Assembly: GCF_001442535.1 (NCBI RefSeq)
Contig: NZ_CP013141.1
Location: 4,455,738 to 4,519,737, forward strand
Length of the DNA: 64,000 bases
Origin: Lysobacter antibioticus
GTDB lineage: Bacteria > Pseudomonadota > Gammaproteobacteria > Xanthomonadales > Xanthomonadaceae
Direction: 5' to 3'
Position numbers and translations under genes: made by a program. Under the pieces are notes generated by a model. That model did not search any database. It was not told the DNA's origin and saw only the letters and a program-made list of their open reading frames with translations. The stretch's first letter is position 1, and each line of letters opens with the position of its first letter. This document shows positions 24,971 to 34,591 of this stretch, piece after piece.

Positions 24971-25024
24971 GTAGATGTTGCTTCATCGCTCTGCGGTAAG
25001 AAACGTCGCCACGGCAAGCAGCGC

Positions 25025-25048
25025 GGTCGCGGCTTACGCCGCTCCTAC
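25025..25048 (-). repeat. REP-like element, inverted copy
   Basis: GGTCGCGGCTTACGCCGCTC followed by CTAC is the reverse complement of the GTAGGAGCGGCG family seen at 24332. It closes the repeat-rich interval on the right. Confidence 0.78.
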
Positions 25049-25069
25049 CCCTGCTGCGTCGCGCCGGCG

Positions 25070-25942
25070 TCAGGTCTTGGCCTTGACCTTCGGCTTACTC
25101 GCCGCCGGCTTGTTCGCGGGCGGCTTGCCCGCGGCGGGCTTGCTGGCCGGCGCCGTAGCGGACGCCGGCGTGCTCGCCGGCGGTTTGCTGTCCGCCGATT
25201 TCTTCGCACCGCCCTTGGGCTTGCCGCGCACCCACACGGTCAATTTGTCGCGCCGTATCTCGAACAGGCCCATCGCCTCGATCAGGTCGCTGAGTTTGCG
25301 GTAACCGTAGTTGCGCGGATCGAACGAGGCCTGGTTGCCGATCTGCTGGCCGATCGTCGCCAATCGCGACCAGCCGTCGTCGCCGCCGGCGGCATCGACC
25401 GCGCGCCGCAGCATCTGCACCAGGCGCGTATCGCTGCGCAGGTCTTTGGCGCTGCGCACCGGCGTCGCCGGGCTGTCGTCGGGCATGCCGTCGACGCTGA
25501 CCGGCTGGGCCAGGGCCTCGACATAGGTGAACTTCGAGCAAGCGTTGACGAAGGGCTCCGGCGTCTTCTGCTCGCCGAAACCGTAGACCTTGGCGCCTTC
25601 GGTCAGCAGGCGCATCACCAGCGGGGTGAAATCGGCATCGCTGGAGACGATCGCGAATCCGTCGAGGTTGCGCGCATACAGCATGTCCATCGCATCGATG
25701 ACCATCGCCATGTCGGATGCGTTCTTGCCCTTGCTGTAGGCGAATTGCTGCATCGGCCGGATCGCGTAGTCGTGCAGCACCGCTTCCCAGCTCTTGAGGT
25801 TCGGGCTCTTCCAGTCGCCATAGGCGCGGCGCACGTTGGCGACGCCGTAGCTGGCCACCTCGGTCAGGATCACGTCGATCTTCGCCGCCGGTGCGTTGTC
25901 GGCGTCGATCAGCAGCGCGATGCGTTTTTCCTCTGCGGCCAT
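25070..25942 (-). CDS. NYN domain protein with OST-HTH (LOTUS) domain
   Basis: A 290-residue protein. Residues about 5-140 are a NYN (PIN-like) domain with the acidic residues expected for a metal-dependent RNase: LLIDADNAPA, KNASDMAMVIDAMDML and IVSSDADFTPLVMRLL. Residues about 165-245 are an OST-HTH/LOTUS-like winged helix (LVQMLRRAVDAAGGDDGW, LATIGQQIG, FDPRNYGYRKLSDLIEAMG). The C-terminal 45 residues are a low-complexity Pro/Ala/Lys tail. Proteins of this architecture are presumed RNA-binding nucleases; no bacterial member's target is established that I know of. Stands alone, divergent from tal. Confidence 0.9.
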   Translation of the reverse strand: MAAEEKRIALLIDADNAPAAKIDVILTEVASYGVANVRRAYGDWKSPNLKSWEAVLHDYAIRPMQQFAYSKGKNASDMAMVIDAMDMLYARNLDGFAIVSSDADFTPLVMRLLTEGAKVYGFGEQKTPEPFVNACSKFTYVEALAQPVSVDGMPDDSPATPVRSAKDLRSDTRLVQMLRRAVDAAGGDDGWSRLATIGQQIGNQASFDPRNYGYRKLSDLIEAMGLFEIRRDKLTVWVRGKPKGGAKKSADSKPPASTPASATAPASKPAAGKPPANKPAASKPKVKAKT

Positions 25943-26113
25943 GCGATTCCCCTGCGGACCGGTCCCGGCCCTGTCGCGGCCCAGCCTAGCGCAACCCCGT
26001 CATCGGTGCCTCGACGACGCGCCGGCGCCGAAACCAGCGCCACGGTCATGACGCGCTAACCTCGATCAGTGAGAATGGCGGGGACCCTAACGACACGACA
26101 CGACCCCACCCCC

Positions 26114-27064
26114 ATGACCAACCAGCTCGAACAACTGCGCGAACTCTCCGCCGTCGTCGCCGACACCGGCGACATCGAAGCCATCGCCCGCTTCCGTCCG
26201 CTCGATGCGACCACCAACCCCTCCTTGCTGCTCAAGGCCTCGGCCTTGCCGGCGTATGCCCCGCTGATCGAAGCCGCGGTCGCCGCGGCGCAAGGCCCCG
26301 ACACCGCCGCACGCGTCAACGACGCCGGCCTGCGCCTGGCCGTCGCGATCGGCGGCGAGATCCTCAAACTGATCCCCGGCCGCGTCTCCACCGAAGTCGA
26401 CGCGCGCCTGAGCTTCGATACCGATGCGACCCTGGCCCAGGCCCGTCGCATCGTCGAGCTGTACGGCCAGGCCGGCATCGGCCGCGAGCGCCTGCTGATC
26501 AAGATCGCCTCGACCTGGGAAGGCATCCGCGCCGCCGAACAGCTCGAACGCGAAGGCATCCACTGCAACCTCACTTTGCTGTTCTCGTTCGCCCAGGCCG
26601 TGGCCTGCGCCGAGGCCGGCGTGTACCTGATCTCGCCGTTCGTGGGCCGCATCCTCGACTGGCACCTCGCCAACGGCACGCCCAAGCCGGCCACGCCCGC
26701 CGACGACCCCGGCGTGCAGTCGGTCGCGCGCATCTGGCAGTACTACAAGCGCCACGGCTACGCCACCGTGGTCATGGGCGCGAGCTTCCGCAACACCGGG
26801 CAAGTGCTCGCGCTCGCCGGTTGCGACCGCCTGACCATCTCGCCGGAGTTGCTCGGCGAACTCGAAGCCGGCCACGACACGGTCGCGCGCGCGCTCAACG
26901 ACGACGGCCAGCGCGCCGCGCCCGATGCGAAGCTCGACGAGGCCGCATTCCGCTGGCAGCACAACGAGGACGCGATGGCGACCGACAAGCTCGCCGACGG
27001 CATCCGCCGTTTCGCCGCCGACCAGCGCAAGCTCGAAGACCTGCTCACCCGTCATCTCAGCTGA
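26114..27064 (+). CDS. tal: Transaldolase
   Basis: A 316-residue TalB-type transaldolase of the non-oxidative pentose phosphate pathway, moving dihydroxyacetone from sedoheptulose 7-phosphate to glyceraldehyde 3-phosphate. Signatures: [17 protein letters not shown] near the N-terminus and the Schiff-base Lys130 in [12 protein letters not shown], then [15 protein letters not shown] and [10 protein letters not shown]. The ATG at 26114 gives [12 protein letters not shown], the family's usual beginning. The ndh gene follows after 16 bp, so they are likely cotranscribed. Confidence 0.97.
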   Translation: MTNQLEQLRELSAVVADTGDIEAIARFRPLDATTNPSLLLKASALPAYAPLIEAAVAAAQGPDTAARVNDAGLRLAVAIGGEILKLIPGRVSTEVDARLSFDTDATLAQARRIVELYGQAGIGRERLLIKIASTWEGIRAAEQLEREGIHCNLTLLFSFAQAVACAEAGVYLISPFVGRILDWHLANGTPKPATPADDPGVQSVARIWQYYKRHGYATVVMGASFRNTGQVLALAGCDRLTISPELLGELEAGHDTVARALNDDGQRAAPDAKLDEAAFRWQHNEDAMATDKLADGIRRFAADQRKLEDLLTRHLS

Positions 27065-27080
27065 TCGAGGTTCCATCGTC

Positions 27081-28367
27081 ATGAGCGACTCCCGCAAGCA
27101 CGTCGTCATCGTCGGCGGCGGGTTCGGCGGTCTGTGGGCGACGCGCGCCCTGGCTTCGGCCGAGGTGCGCATCACCCTGATCGACCGTCGCAACCATCAT
27201 CTGTTCCAGCCCCTGCTATACCAGGTCGCGACCGCCGGCCTGTCGGCGCCCGACATCGCCGCGCCGCTGCGCCATATTCTGCGCAAACAGAAGAATGTCG
27301 AAGTGCGCCTCGGCGAAGTCACCGGCATCGCCGCCGACGCGCGCCAGGTGCGCCTCGCCGACGGCGACGTCATCGATTACGACTACCTGCTGCTCGCCAG
27401 CGGCGCGACCCACGCCTACTTCGGCCACGATGAGTGGGCCGACGATGCGCCGGGCTTGAAGACGCTCGACGACGCCCTGCACATCCGCCGCCGCGTCCTG
27501 CTCGCCTTCGAACGCGCCGAAGCCGCCGAAACCGAGGAAGAGCGCTCGGCCTGGCTGCACTTCGCCGTGGTCGGCGGCGGCCCGACCGGGGTCGAACTCG
27601 CCGGCACCCTGGCCGAGATCTCGCGCAAGACCCTGCGCCGCGAGTTCCGTCGCATCGACCCGGCGCAGGCACGCGTGCGTTTGATCGAGGCTGGCCCGCG
27701 CGTGCTCGCCAACTTTCCCGAGTCGCTGTCGGAAAAAGCCCGCGCGCAGTTGCAACGGCTCGGGGTCGAAGTCGCCACCGGCACCCCGGTCGCCGCGATC
27801 GACGCGCGCGGCTACCAACTCGGCGCCGAGTTCGTGCCGGCGCGCACGGTGTTGTGGGCGGCCGGCGTAGCCGCCTCCCCGCTCGGCGCCCTGCTCGACG
27901 CGCCGCGCGACCGCGCCGGCCGCGTCCTGGTCGAACCCGACCTCAGCGTGCCCGGGCATCCGGAGATCTTCGTCGCCGGCGACCTGGCCAGCGTCAAGCA
28001 AGCCAACGGCCAGCCCGTGCCCGGGGTCGCGCCGGGCGCCAAGCAGATGGGCGCCTACGTCGCATCCGCGATACGCGCGCGCCTCGGCCATCGCGCGGTC
28101 GAGCCCTTCCGTTACGTCGACTTCGGCAATCTCGCCACCATCGGCCGCCGCGCCGCGGTCGTCGACCTGCGCGGTTTCAAGTTCTCCGGCTTCATCGCCT
28201 GGGTGTTTTGGCTCGCCGCGCACGTGTTCTTCCTGATCGGCTTCCGCAACCGCCTGATCGTGATGCTCAACTGGTCGTGGGCCTACTTCACCTACCAACG
28301 CCACGCCCGCATCATCTTCGGCACCGGCGAGCCCGCTCGCACCGACGCTGCCGCACCTCCGCCTTGA
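27081..28367 (+). CDS. ndh: Type II NADH dehydrogenase
   Basis: A 428-residue membrane-associated flavoprotein that passes electrons from NADH to quinone without pumping protons. FAD-binding motif VIVGGGFGGLWATRAL at residues 9-24, NADH-binding motif FAVVGGGPTGVELAGTL, and IFVAGDLASV plus PGAKQMGAYVA near the end of the FAD domain. The C-terminal region (FIAWVFWLAAHVFFLIGF) is the usual hydrophobic membrane-anchoring helix. Close behind tal, with which it probably forms an operon. A strong hairpin follows. Confidence 0.94.
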   Translation: MSDSRKHVVIVGGGFGGLWATRALASAEVRITLIDRRNHHLFQPLLYQVATAGLSAPDIAAPLRHILRKQKNVEVRLGEVTGIAADARQVRLADGDVIDYDYLLLASGATHAYFGHDEWADDAPGLKTLDDALHIRRRVLLAFERAEAAETEEERSAWLHFAVVGGGPTGVELAGTLAEISRKTLRREFRRIDPAQARVRLIEAGPRVLANFPESLSEKARAQLQRLGVEVATGTPVAAIDARGYQLGAEFVPARTVLWAAGVAASPLGALLDAPRDRAGRVLVEPDLSVPGHPEIFVAGDLASVKQANGQPVPGVAPGAKQMGAYVASAIRARLGHRAVEPFRYVDFGNLATIGRRAAVVDLRGFKFSGFIAWVFWLAAHVFFLIGFRNRLIVMLNWSWAYFTYQRHARIIFGTGEPARTDAAAPPP

Positions 28368-28420
28368 ACGCATGCACGCGCCGCGATGCGCGCATCACGG
28401 CAGTCGGCAACCACGACGAC

Positions 28421-28444
28421 GAAGGGCGCCTTGCGGCGCCCTTC
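28421..28444. terminator. Terminator between ndh and the DUF1203 gene
   Basis: GAAGGGCGCC and GGCGCCCTTC form a perfect 10-bp stem with a TTGC loop, followed by GTGTTTGC. Sits between convergent genes. Confidence 0.8.
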
Positions 28445-28483
28445 GTGTTTGCTGCGGACTCGGCGGCTGTCCGCAAGGTCGCC

Positions 28484-28951
28484 TCAGAGGCGATCGATCC
28501 GGCACATGAAACAACCGGTGCGGGCGTTATGCGCGTGCACTTCGGTCGTGTCCGGATCGTCGAGCAGTTCCGCCAGCGCTGCGTCGGCTTCGGCGCCGGC
28601 GGCCACTCGCGCGCCCCGCATCCAACCGTCGGCGTCGTAGGCGCGCAAGGACAAGGTGCGGGTGCGCAGGAACGCCGGCAGCGCGTCGTCGTACGAGGCC
28701 GCGGTGGCGCCCTCGCGTACGTAGATCGGGCCGCTGGAGCGGTACGGGCCGTCGCAAGGGTGATGCTCGAAGGTCAGCAACAACACCGAATCGCCGGGCG
28801 TGGCGTCGGCCAGGCTGATCCGGCAGGGGTAGCCGTTCGGCGAGTCGGCGACGATGCGGCGCATGCCGTGGGCACGCAGGCTGGCGTCGTCGAGCGCGCC
28901 GAGGGTGGCGAAGGGTTCCGGCGACAGGCCGGCGATGCGATAGCGGGACAT
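28484..28951 (-). CDS. DUF1203 family protein
   Basis: A 155-residue cytoplasmic protein matching DUF1203: RYRIAGLSPEPF at the start, then YPCRISLADATPGDSVLLLTFEHH, PYRSSGPIYVRE, LSLRAYDADGWM and the C-terminal VHAHNARTGCFMCRIDR with conserved His and Cys residues that could bind a metal. Start at 28951 because the nine extra residues upstream are unlike the family. Monocistronic between two terminators. Function unknown. Confidence 0.9.
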   Translation of the reverse strand: MSRYRIAGLSPEPFATLGALDDASLRAHGMRRIVADSPNGYPCRISLADATPGDSVLLLTFEHHPCDGPYRSSGPIYVREGATAASYDDALPAFLRTRTLSLRAYDADGWMRGARVAAGAEADAALAELLDDPDTTEVHAHNARTGCFMCRIDRL

Positions 28952-29065
28952 GGTGCGGCTCCTGGAAGACAGGGCCACAAACTAGACGCCGCGCGCCGAC
29001 GGCGATATCCGCTTCTTGCGCTGCGCCTCGCCGGCGCGCGGACTGCGCCGTCCCCACAAAAACCA

Positions 29066-29087
29066 ACGGCCCGGTTTCCCGGGCCGT
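29066..29087 (-). terminator. Intrinsic terminator of rpoH
   Basis: Read on the minus strand, ACGGCCCGG-type arms (9 bp) with a 4-nt loop are followed by GGTTTTTGTGG, a proper T-tract, 25 bp after the rpoH stop. Confidence 0.8.
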
Positions 29088-29112
29088 CGTTGCCGATCTT
29101 GCGTGCCGCCGG

Positions 29113-30000
<888 letters not shown>

Positions 30001-30450
30001 CTTAGCAGTCGCGATATATGACTGCTAAAGGTGGGGAAAGTTCCACAGTGTTGCGGTACTGGAACGGGCGCCCGGGCCTTGACCGGCCCGGGCGGCGGAA
30101 CGCCGGACCGATGAAACGGCGGCGCGGTCATCAACATACCCTTTGCAATTAATAACTTATTAAAGCGAACTGGCCGCCGGCCCCATTCAGCCTGGGGCCC
30201 GGGCACTCGACTATCCGCCCACGGCGCCGTCGGCCGCCTGAACCGGTGCGGCGAAACGCCACTATCGGCCTGATCCGGGCGCACATTCCATCAGGACCAG
30301 GGTCCCAGATCGCAAAACCGGCGCCGGGCCGAGGGCGGCGACCGGGGCTTCGACCCGCGATCCGGACGAAGGTTCACCCCGACGACCCTGCTCGCGCCCG
30401 CGGCCTGCACGCCACTACAGTGAGGCGACGCCGACCGCCCCGGACTGCCC
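30001..30450. other. 450-bp divergent region between rpoH and the C39-like gene
   Basis: Contains the rpoH promoter and leader. The only distinct sequence is a palindrome TTAATAA-C-TTATTAA at 30149-30163, about 150 bp upstream of rpoH. The remainder is GC-rich with no gene visible. Confidence 0.5.
30149..30163. promoter_or_regulatory. AT-rich palindrome TTAATAACTTATTAA upstream of rpoH
   Basis: A 7-bp perfect inverted repeat around one base in an otherwise GC-rich stretch. On the minus strand it lies at the right place for a promoter or operator of the long rpoH leader. Cognate factor unknown. Confidence 0.4.
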
Positions 30451-30897
30451 GTGATCCGAAGAAAGATCCAGGAAGACGCCACCGGCTGCGGCCTGGCCTG
30501 CGTGGCGATGCTCGGCGGCATCGGCTACGCGCAGGCGCGGGTGCTGGCGCGTCGGCTCGGCGTCGGCCCGCGCGACCAGGTCGTCGGCCGGGTCGGCAAA
30601 ACCCGCACGATCCGCAACGCCTACTTCAGCGATGCCAGGCAGCTGCGGCGCATGCTCAAGCTGCTCGGCCTGCGCGCCGGGCCGGAACGCCGCCTGGCGC
30701 GATGGGATGCGCTCGATCGCAGCGGCATCGCCGGCATCAATCCCAACCGCCGCGAGGGCAGCTGGCACTGGGTGGTCTATCTGCACTCGCACGAAGGCGG
30801 CTGCGTGCTCGACCCGAATCCGCGCGTGCGCAGCGAACGCAGGACCGACTTCGGCCGGATGAAGCCGCGCTGCTTCATTCCGGTGGCTCGCGCCTGA
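30451..30897 (+). CDS. C39-like cysteine peptidase domain protein
   Basis: A 148-residue stand-alone papain-fold protein. The layout matches peptidase C39-like proteins: Cys13 in DATGCGLACVAML, His106 in GSWHWVVY and Asp121 in CVLDPNP form the probable triad. There is no signal peptide and no ABC transporter domain, unlike bacteriocin exporters that carry C39 domains. GTG start; no strong ribosome site. The neighbour is a convergent MocR regulator. Possible roles are leader-peptide cleavage or an isopeptidase, but no substrate gene is adjacent. Confidence 0.75.
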   Translation: MIRRKIQEDATGCGLACVAMLGGIGYAQARVLARRLGVGPRDQVVGRVGKTRTIRNAYFSDARQLRRMLKLLGLRAGPERRLARWDALDRSGIAGINPNRREGSWHWVVYLHSHEGGCVLDPNPRVRSERRTDFGRMKPRCFIPVARA

Positions 30898-30904
30898 GCC
30901 GGAG

Positions 30905-32368
30905 CTAGGCGCCGCCGAGCTCCTCCAGCGATCGGCGGAAACGCTTCAAGGCCGGGGCGATCTCGTCGGCATCGATGACGCCGTAACCGAAGGTCAGCGC
31001 CGGCCTTTCCAAGGCGCTGATCGCATAGTCGCCGACCGACTGCGCACCGGGCAGGTGGCGCAGCATGCGCGTGAGGATCGCCGGCGCCAGCCCGGGGTCG
31101 CGGATGCGCGCGGCCAGGTGCAACCCAGCTTCCGACGGAATCGGCTCCAGCCACGGATGCAGTTCGCGGCGCAGGCCGTCGAGCAGGGCGTCGCGGCGCT
31201 CGCCGTAGATCGCGCGCATGCGCCGTACGTGCCGGGCCAGATGACCGTCGCGGATGAAGGCCGCGAGCACCGATTGGGTGATCGTGTCGCAATGCGAATC
31301 GGCGCATTGCTTGACCGTGATCAAGGCATCGCGCGCCCATGCCGGCGCCACCACGAAGCCCTTGCGCAGCGACGGGAACAGGCTCTTGGAGAAGGTGCCG
31401 ACGTAGAACACCAGGGCGTCGCGATCCAGGGTTTGCAGCGCGTCGAGCGGGCGTCCGCCGAAGCGGAACTCGCCGTCGTAGTCGTCTTCGATCACCACCG
31501 CATGATGCTGACGGGCGAACTCCAGCAGCGCCTTGCGCCGGCGCAGCGACAAAGCCACGCCGGTCGGCGATTGGTGCGAGGGCGTGACGCTGATGACGCG
31601 CACGTCCTCGGGCAGGCGATCGACGCACAGGCCTTCGTCGTCGACCGGCATCGGCACCAGGCGCGCGCCGGCGGCGGCGAAGGCCGCGCGCACCGGCGGA
31701 TAGCCCGGCTCTTCGACCGCAACCTGGGTCACTCCCGGCGTCACCAGCAAGCGGGCGAGCAGGTCGAAGGCCTGCTGCGCGCCGGAAGTGACGATGACGT
31801 CGTCGGCCGCGCAGGCGACCGCACGCGCGAACGCGACGTGCTGGGCGATCGCCTCGCGCAGGGCCGGGATGCCTTCCGACGGCGGATAGCTGAAATGGGT
31901 CTTCGACCATTCGCGCAGGCTCTGCGCGGACAACCGCCGCCAGACGTCGTGCGGGAAATGGCGGTGGTCGGGAATACCGAGACGGAAGCAACGCTCCGGC
32001 AGGCTGCGTGGCGGCGAGGGACGCATGAACGGCGTGCGCCACAACGGGTTCAGGCGCGGGTCTTCCAGCCCCTGCTCCAGATGCGAGGGTGCGCGCCGTT
32101 CGCGACGTCCGGCGACGTCGGCCACCACCGTCTTCGCCCCCTTGCGCGGCAACGCATAGCCTTCGGCGATCAGCAGGTCGTAGGCGGTGACGACGGTGTT
32201 GCGGGCGACGCCGAGCTCGCTGGCGACCTGGCGCGTCGCCGGCAGCGGCGCACCGGCGGCGAGGCGGCCGTCGAGGATCGCCGAGCGCAGCTGCTGGTGC
32301 AGTTCCTGGGTCAGGGTGCCCTGGCCGCGGTCCGGCAGTGCAAGCGGAAACGGGAAAACTGGACCCAT
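30905..32368 (-). CDS. MocR/PdxR-type GntR regulator with aminotransferase domain
   Basis: A 487-residue fusion of an N-terminal GntR winged helix (residues 15-85: LHQQLRSAILDGRLAAGAPL, TRQVASELGVARNTVVTAYDLLIAEGY) with a fold-type I aminotransferase domain (from about 110). PLP-binding lysine lies in VGTFSKSLFPSLRKGF; the Asp that contacts the pyridine is in VIEDDYDGEF. Such regulators sense PLP or amino acids and usually act on a divergent gene; here that is a glutathione transferase gene 107 bp away. Whether GST, MBL and cupin genes are its regulon is inference from position. Confidence 0.93.
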   Translation of the reverse strand: MGPVFPFPLALPDRGQGTLTQELHQQLRSAILDGRLAAGAPLPATRQVASELGVARNTVVTAYDLLIAEGYALPRKGAKTVVADVAGRRERRAPSHLEQGLEDPRLNPLWRTPFMRPSPPRSLPERCFRLGIPDHRHFPHDVWRRLSAQSLREWSKTHFSYPPSEGIPALREAIAQHVAFARAVACAADDVIVTSGAQQAFDLLARLLVTPGVTQVAVEEPGYPPVRAAFAAAGARLVPMPVDDEGLCVDRLPEDVRVISVTPSHQSPTGVALSLRRRKALLEFARQHHAVVIEDDYDGEFRFGGRPLDALQTLDRDALVFYVGTFSKSLFPSLRKGFVVAPAWARDALITVKQCADSHCDTITQSVLAAFIRDGHLARHVRRMRAIYGERRDALLDGLRRELHPWLEPIPSEAGLHLAARIRDPGLAPAILTRMLRHLPGAQSVGDYAISALERPALTFGYGVIDADEIAPALKRFRRSLEELGGA

Positions 32369-32475
32369 GAAATATCACCGTTTTGGCTCATCCAGGGCGC
32401 CAGAGTACTCCTAAGCTGAGTCCATGGAAGCGGCACGACGCCGCCGCACCGCCCCTCCCCGACGAGCCCCTCCCG

Positions 32476-33180
32476 ATGATCGACCTCTATTACAGCCCGA
32501 CCCCCAACGGCCTGAAGCTGCGCCTGTTCCTCGAAGAGTCCGGCCTGGCCCACCGGATCGTGCCGGTGCAGCTTTCGGCCGGCGAACAGTTCGCCCCCGA
32601 GTTCCTGGCGATCTCGCCGAACAACAAGATCCCGGCGATCGTCGACCACGCCCCGCGCGACGGCGGTGAACCGGTGGCGGTGTTCGAGTCGGGCGCGATC
32701 TTGCTCTATCTCGCCGAGAAGACCGGCCTGCTGCTGCCCGAGGACGCCCGCGCCCGTCTCGAAGTCACCCAGTGGCTGTTCTGGCAGATGGCCGGGCTCG
32801 GCCCGATGGCCGGCCAGGCCGGGCACTTCCGCGTCTATGCGCCCGAGCCGCTGCCGTATGCGATCGAGCGCTACACCCAGGAAGTGAAGCGCCTGTATGG
32901 CGTGCTCGACCGCCGCCTCGCCGATCGCGCCTATCTCGGCGGCGACACCTATTCGATCGCCGACATCGCTTGCTACCCGTGGATCGTGCCGCACACCGGG
33001 CTCGGCCAGGACCTCGCCGCGACCCCGCACCTGCAGCGTTGGTTCCAGAGCATCGCCGCACGACCGGCCACCCAGCGCGTCTACGCCGGCATCGACGACC
33101 CGTACACGAAGGCGCCGGTGCTGTCGGAGCAAGCGCGAAAAGTCCTGTTCAACCAGGGCGCGACGAGCGCGAAGTCCTGA
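32476..33180 (+). CDS. Glutathione S-transferase, YfcG/Nu-class-like
   Basis: A 234-residue two-domain GST. The N-terminal thioredoxin-fold begins IDLYYSPTPNGLKLRLFLEE, the TPNG motif of YfcG/Ure2-like (Nu-class) enzymes that reduce disulfides with glutathione; NNKIPAIVDH and VFESGAILLYLAEKTG are the usual glutathione-binding stretches. The helical C-domain carries YSIADIACYPWI. The ATG at 32476 is chosen because it gives the exact family start. Divergent from the MocR regulator; the MBL and cupin genes follow on the same strand. Confidence 0.93.
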   Translation: MIDLYYSPTPNGLKLRLFLEESGLAHRIVPVQLSAGEQFAPEFLAISPNNKIPAIVDHAPRDGGEPVAVFESGAILLYLAEKTGLLLPEDARARLEVTQWLFWQMAGLGPMAGQAGHFRVYAPEPLPYAIERYTQEVKRLYGVLDRRLADRAYLGGDTYSIADIACYPWIVPHTGLGQDLAATPHLQRWFQSIAARPATQRVYAGIDDPYTKAPVLSEQARKVLFNQGATSAKS

Positions 33181-33219
33181 CTCGTCGCGCCTGTACAGCC
33201 CATCTCCATGAGGCCCGCC

Positions 33220-34026
33220 ATGTCTCTGCCGATCTGCGAAACCTGCGGCACCCAATTCGCCCCTCATGCCGGCGTGCCGGCGCATTGCCCGATCTGCGAA
33301 GACGATCGCCAATACGTCGGCTGGCAAGGGCAGCGCTGGACCACCCACGAAGCGCTGGCGCAAGGTCATACGCTGCGGCTCGAAGACGATGCCGGCCTGC
33401 TCGGCATCGGCCTGGCGCCGGCGTTCGCGATCGACCAACGCGTGCTGTATCTGCAGACCGACGCCGGCAACATCCTGTGGGAATGCCTGGCCCTGGTCAC
33501 CGACGAAGCGGTGGCCGAACTCGAGGCGCGCGGCGGCGTCGACCTGATCGCGATCTCGCATCCGCATTTCTACGCCTCGATGGTCGAGTGGAGCGAAGCG
33601 CTCGGCGGCGTGCCGATCCTGATCCACGAGGCCGATCGCGAATGGGTGCAGCGCCCGTCCGAACGCATCCGCTACTGGAGCGGCGACGAACACAAACTCT
33701 CCGAGGACGTCACTCTGATCCGCTGCGGCGGCCACTTCCCCGGCAGCACCGCGCTGCACTGGAAGCGCGGCCCGCGCGGCGGCGGCGCGCTGTTCCCGGG
33801 CGATGCGCTGCAGGTGGTGTTCGACCGCCGCCACGTGACTTTCATGTACAGCTATCCGAACTACATCCCGATGAAGCCGAGCGACGTGCGGGCGATGCGC
33901 GAACGCGTCGCCGGCTACGCATTCGAGGACGTCTACGGCTACACCTGGGGCCGCAACATCGTCGGCGGCGGCCGCCAGGCGGTCGACGAGTCTTTCGATC
34001 GCTTCCTCGCCGCGGTCGCCGGCTGA
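33220..34026 (+). CDS. MBL-fold hydrolase with N-terminal zinc ribbon
   Basis: A 268-residue protein. Residues 4-33 are a CxxC-type ribbon (ICETCGTQF, CPICEDDRQYVGWQG). The metallo-beta-lactamase fold follows, but its metal motif is altered: SHPHFYASMVEW replaces the classical HxHxDH, so only some ligands remain; GGHFPGSTALHW and FPGDALQVVFDR supply later ligands. The final residues repeat FDRFLAAV. The ATG at 33220 has a GAGG site formed by the ATG at 33208, so it is preferred. Located 39 bp after the GST gene. Confidence 0.87.
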   Translation: MSLPICETCGTQFAPHAGVPAHCPICEDDRQYVGWQGQRWTTHEALAQGHTLRLEDDAGLLGIGLAPAFAIDQRVLYLQTDAGNILWECLALVTDEAVAELEARGGVDLIAISHPHFYASMVEWSEALGGVPILIHEADREWVQRPSERIRYWSGDEHKLSEDVTLIRCGGHFPGSTALHWKRGPRGGGALFPGDALQVVFDRRHVTFMYSYPNYIPMKPSDVRAMRERVAGYAFEDVYGYTWGRNIVGGGRQAVDESFDRFLAAVAG

Positions 34027-34071
34027 ACCGGCCGCGCCTGGCTGCCTTCCCTATCTTCCGAGGAATACCCG

Positions 34072-34545
34072 ATGTCGCACGGACTCGATGCCCTGCACGA
34101 CTACCTGCCCGCGCGTTTCAGCGCCAGCGCCGACCTGCCGTGGATTCCGTCCTCGACCCCGGGCAAGGCCGCCAAGCCGCTGCGCTTTCTCGCCGACGAC
34201 CAAGGCTTCGTCGAACTGCTGCGCATGGACCCGGGGGTGGTCATGCCGCTGCACCGCCACACCGGCGAGATCCATGCCTACAACCTCTGCGGCAGTCGGC
34301 TGCTGTGCACCGGCGAGCTGATCGGCCCGGGCGATTATGTCTATGAGCCGCCGGGCAATACCGACTGGTGGAAGATCGTCGGCGACGAACCGATGATCGC
34401 CCTGGTCGTGGTCATGGGCGCGGTCGAATTCCTCGGCCCCGGCGGCGTGGTGCGGATGCGCGCCACCGCCGAGACCCAACGTGCCGAGTACGAGCAGTAC
34501 TGCCGCGAGCACGGGCTGCCGCTGCGCGATCTGATGGAGCGATGA
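34072..34545 (+). CDS. Cupin protein, 2,4'-dihydroxyacetophenone dioxygenase-like
   Basis: A 157-residue single cupin. Motif 1 is PGVVMPLHRHTGEIHAYNLCG and motif 2 is GDYVYEPPGNTDWWKIVGDE; His residues at the expected metal sites are present in the first motif. The pattern resembles 2,4'-dihydroxyacetophenone dioxygenase family cupins, but the substrate is not evident. Follows the MBL gene by 45 bp on the same strand, so GST, MBL and cupin may be one transcript for electrophile or aromatic compound handling. Confidence 0.8.
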   Translation: MSHGLDALHDYLPARFSASADLPWIPSSTPGKAAKPLRFLADDQGFVELLRMDPGVVMPLHRHTGEIHAYNLCGSRLLCTGELIGPGDYVYEPPGNTDWWKIVGDEPMIALVVVMGAVEFLGPGGVVRMRATAETQRAEYEQYCREHGLPLRDLMER

Positions 34546-34591
34546 CCGATGCCGCCGGCGTTGCTCCGGCGAGCGTCGGCTGCGTCCAGTT

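Larger units (their letters stand above)
24166..25069. other. 904-bp non-coding, repeat-filled interval
   Basis: No gene is supported here. It holds three copies of the short GTAGGAGCG/CGCGAC repeat (24249-24270 and 24332-24354 forward, 25025-25048 reverse) flanking a 550-bp structure bounded by inverted repeats (24420-24970). Small open frames inside are not conserved-looking and are probably spurious. Confidence 0.75.

Noticed and set aside
24361..24999. Small frames inside the inverted-repeat element as genes
   Set aside because: Their sequences follow hairpin arms and repeat ends, have no consistent ribosome sites, and do not resemble proteins.
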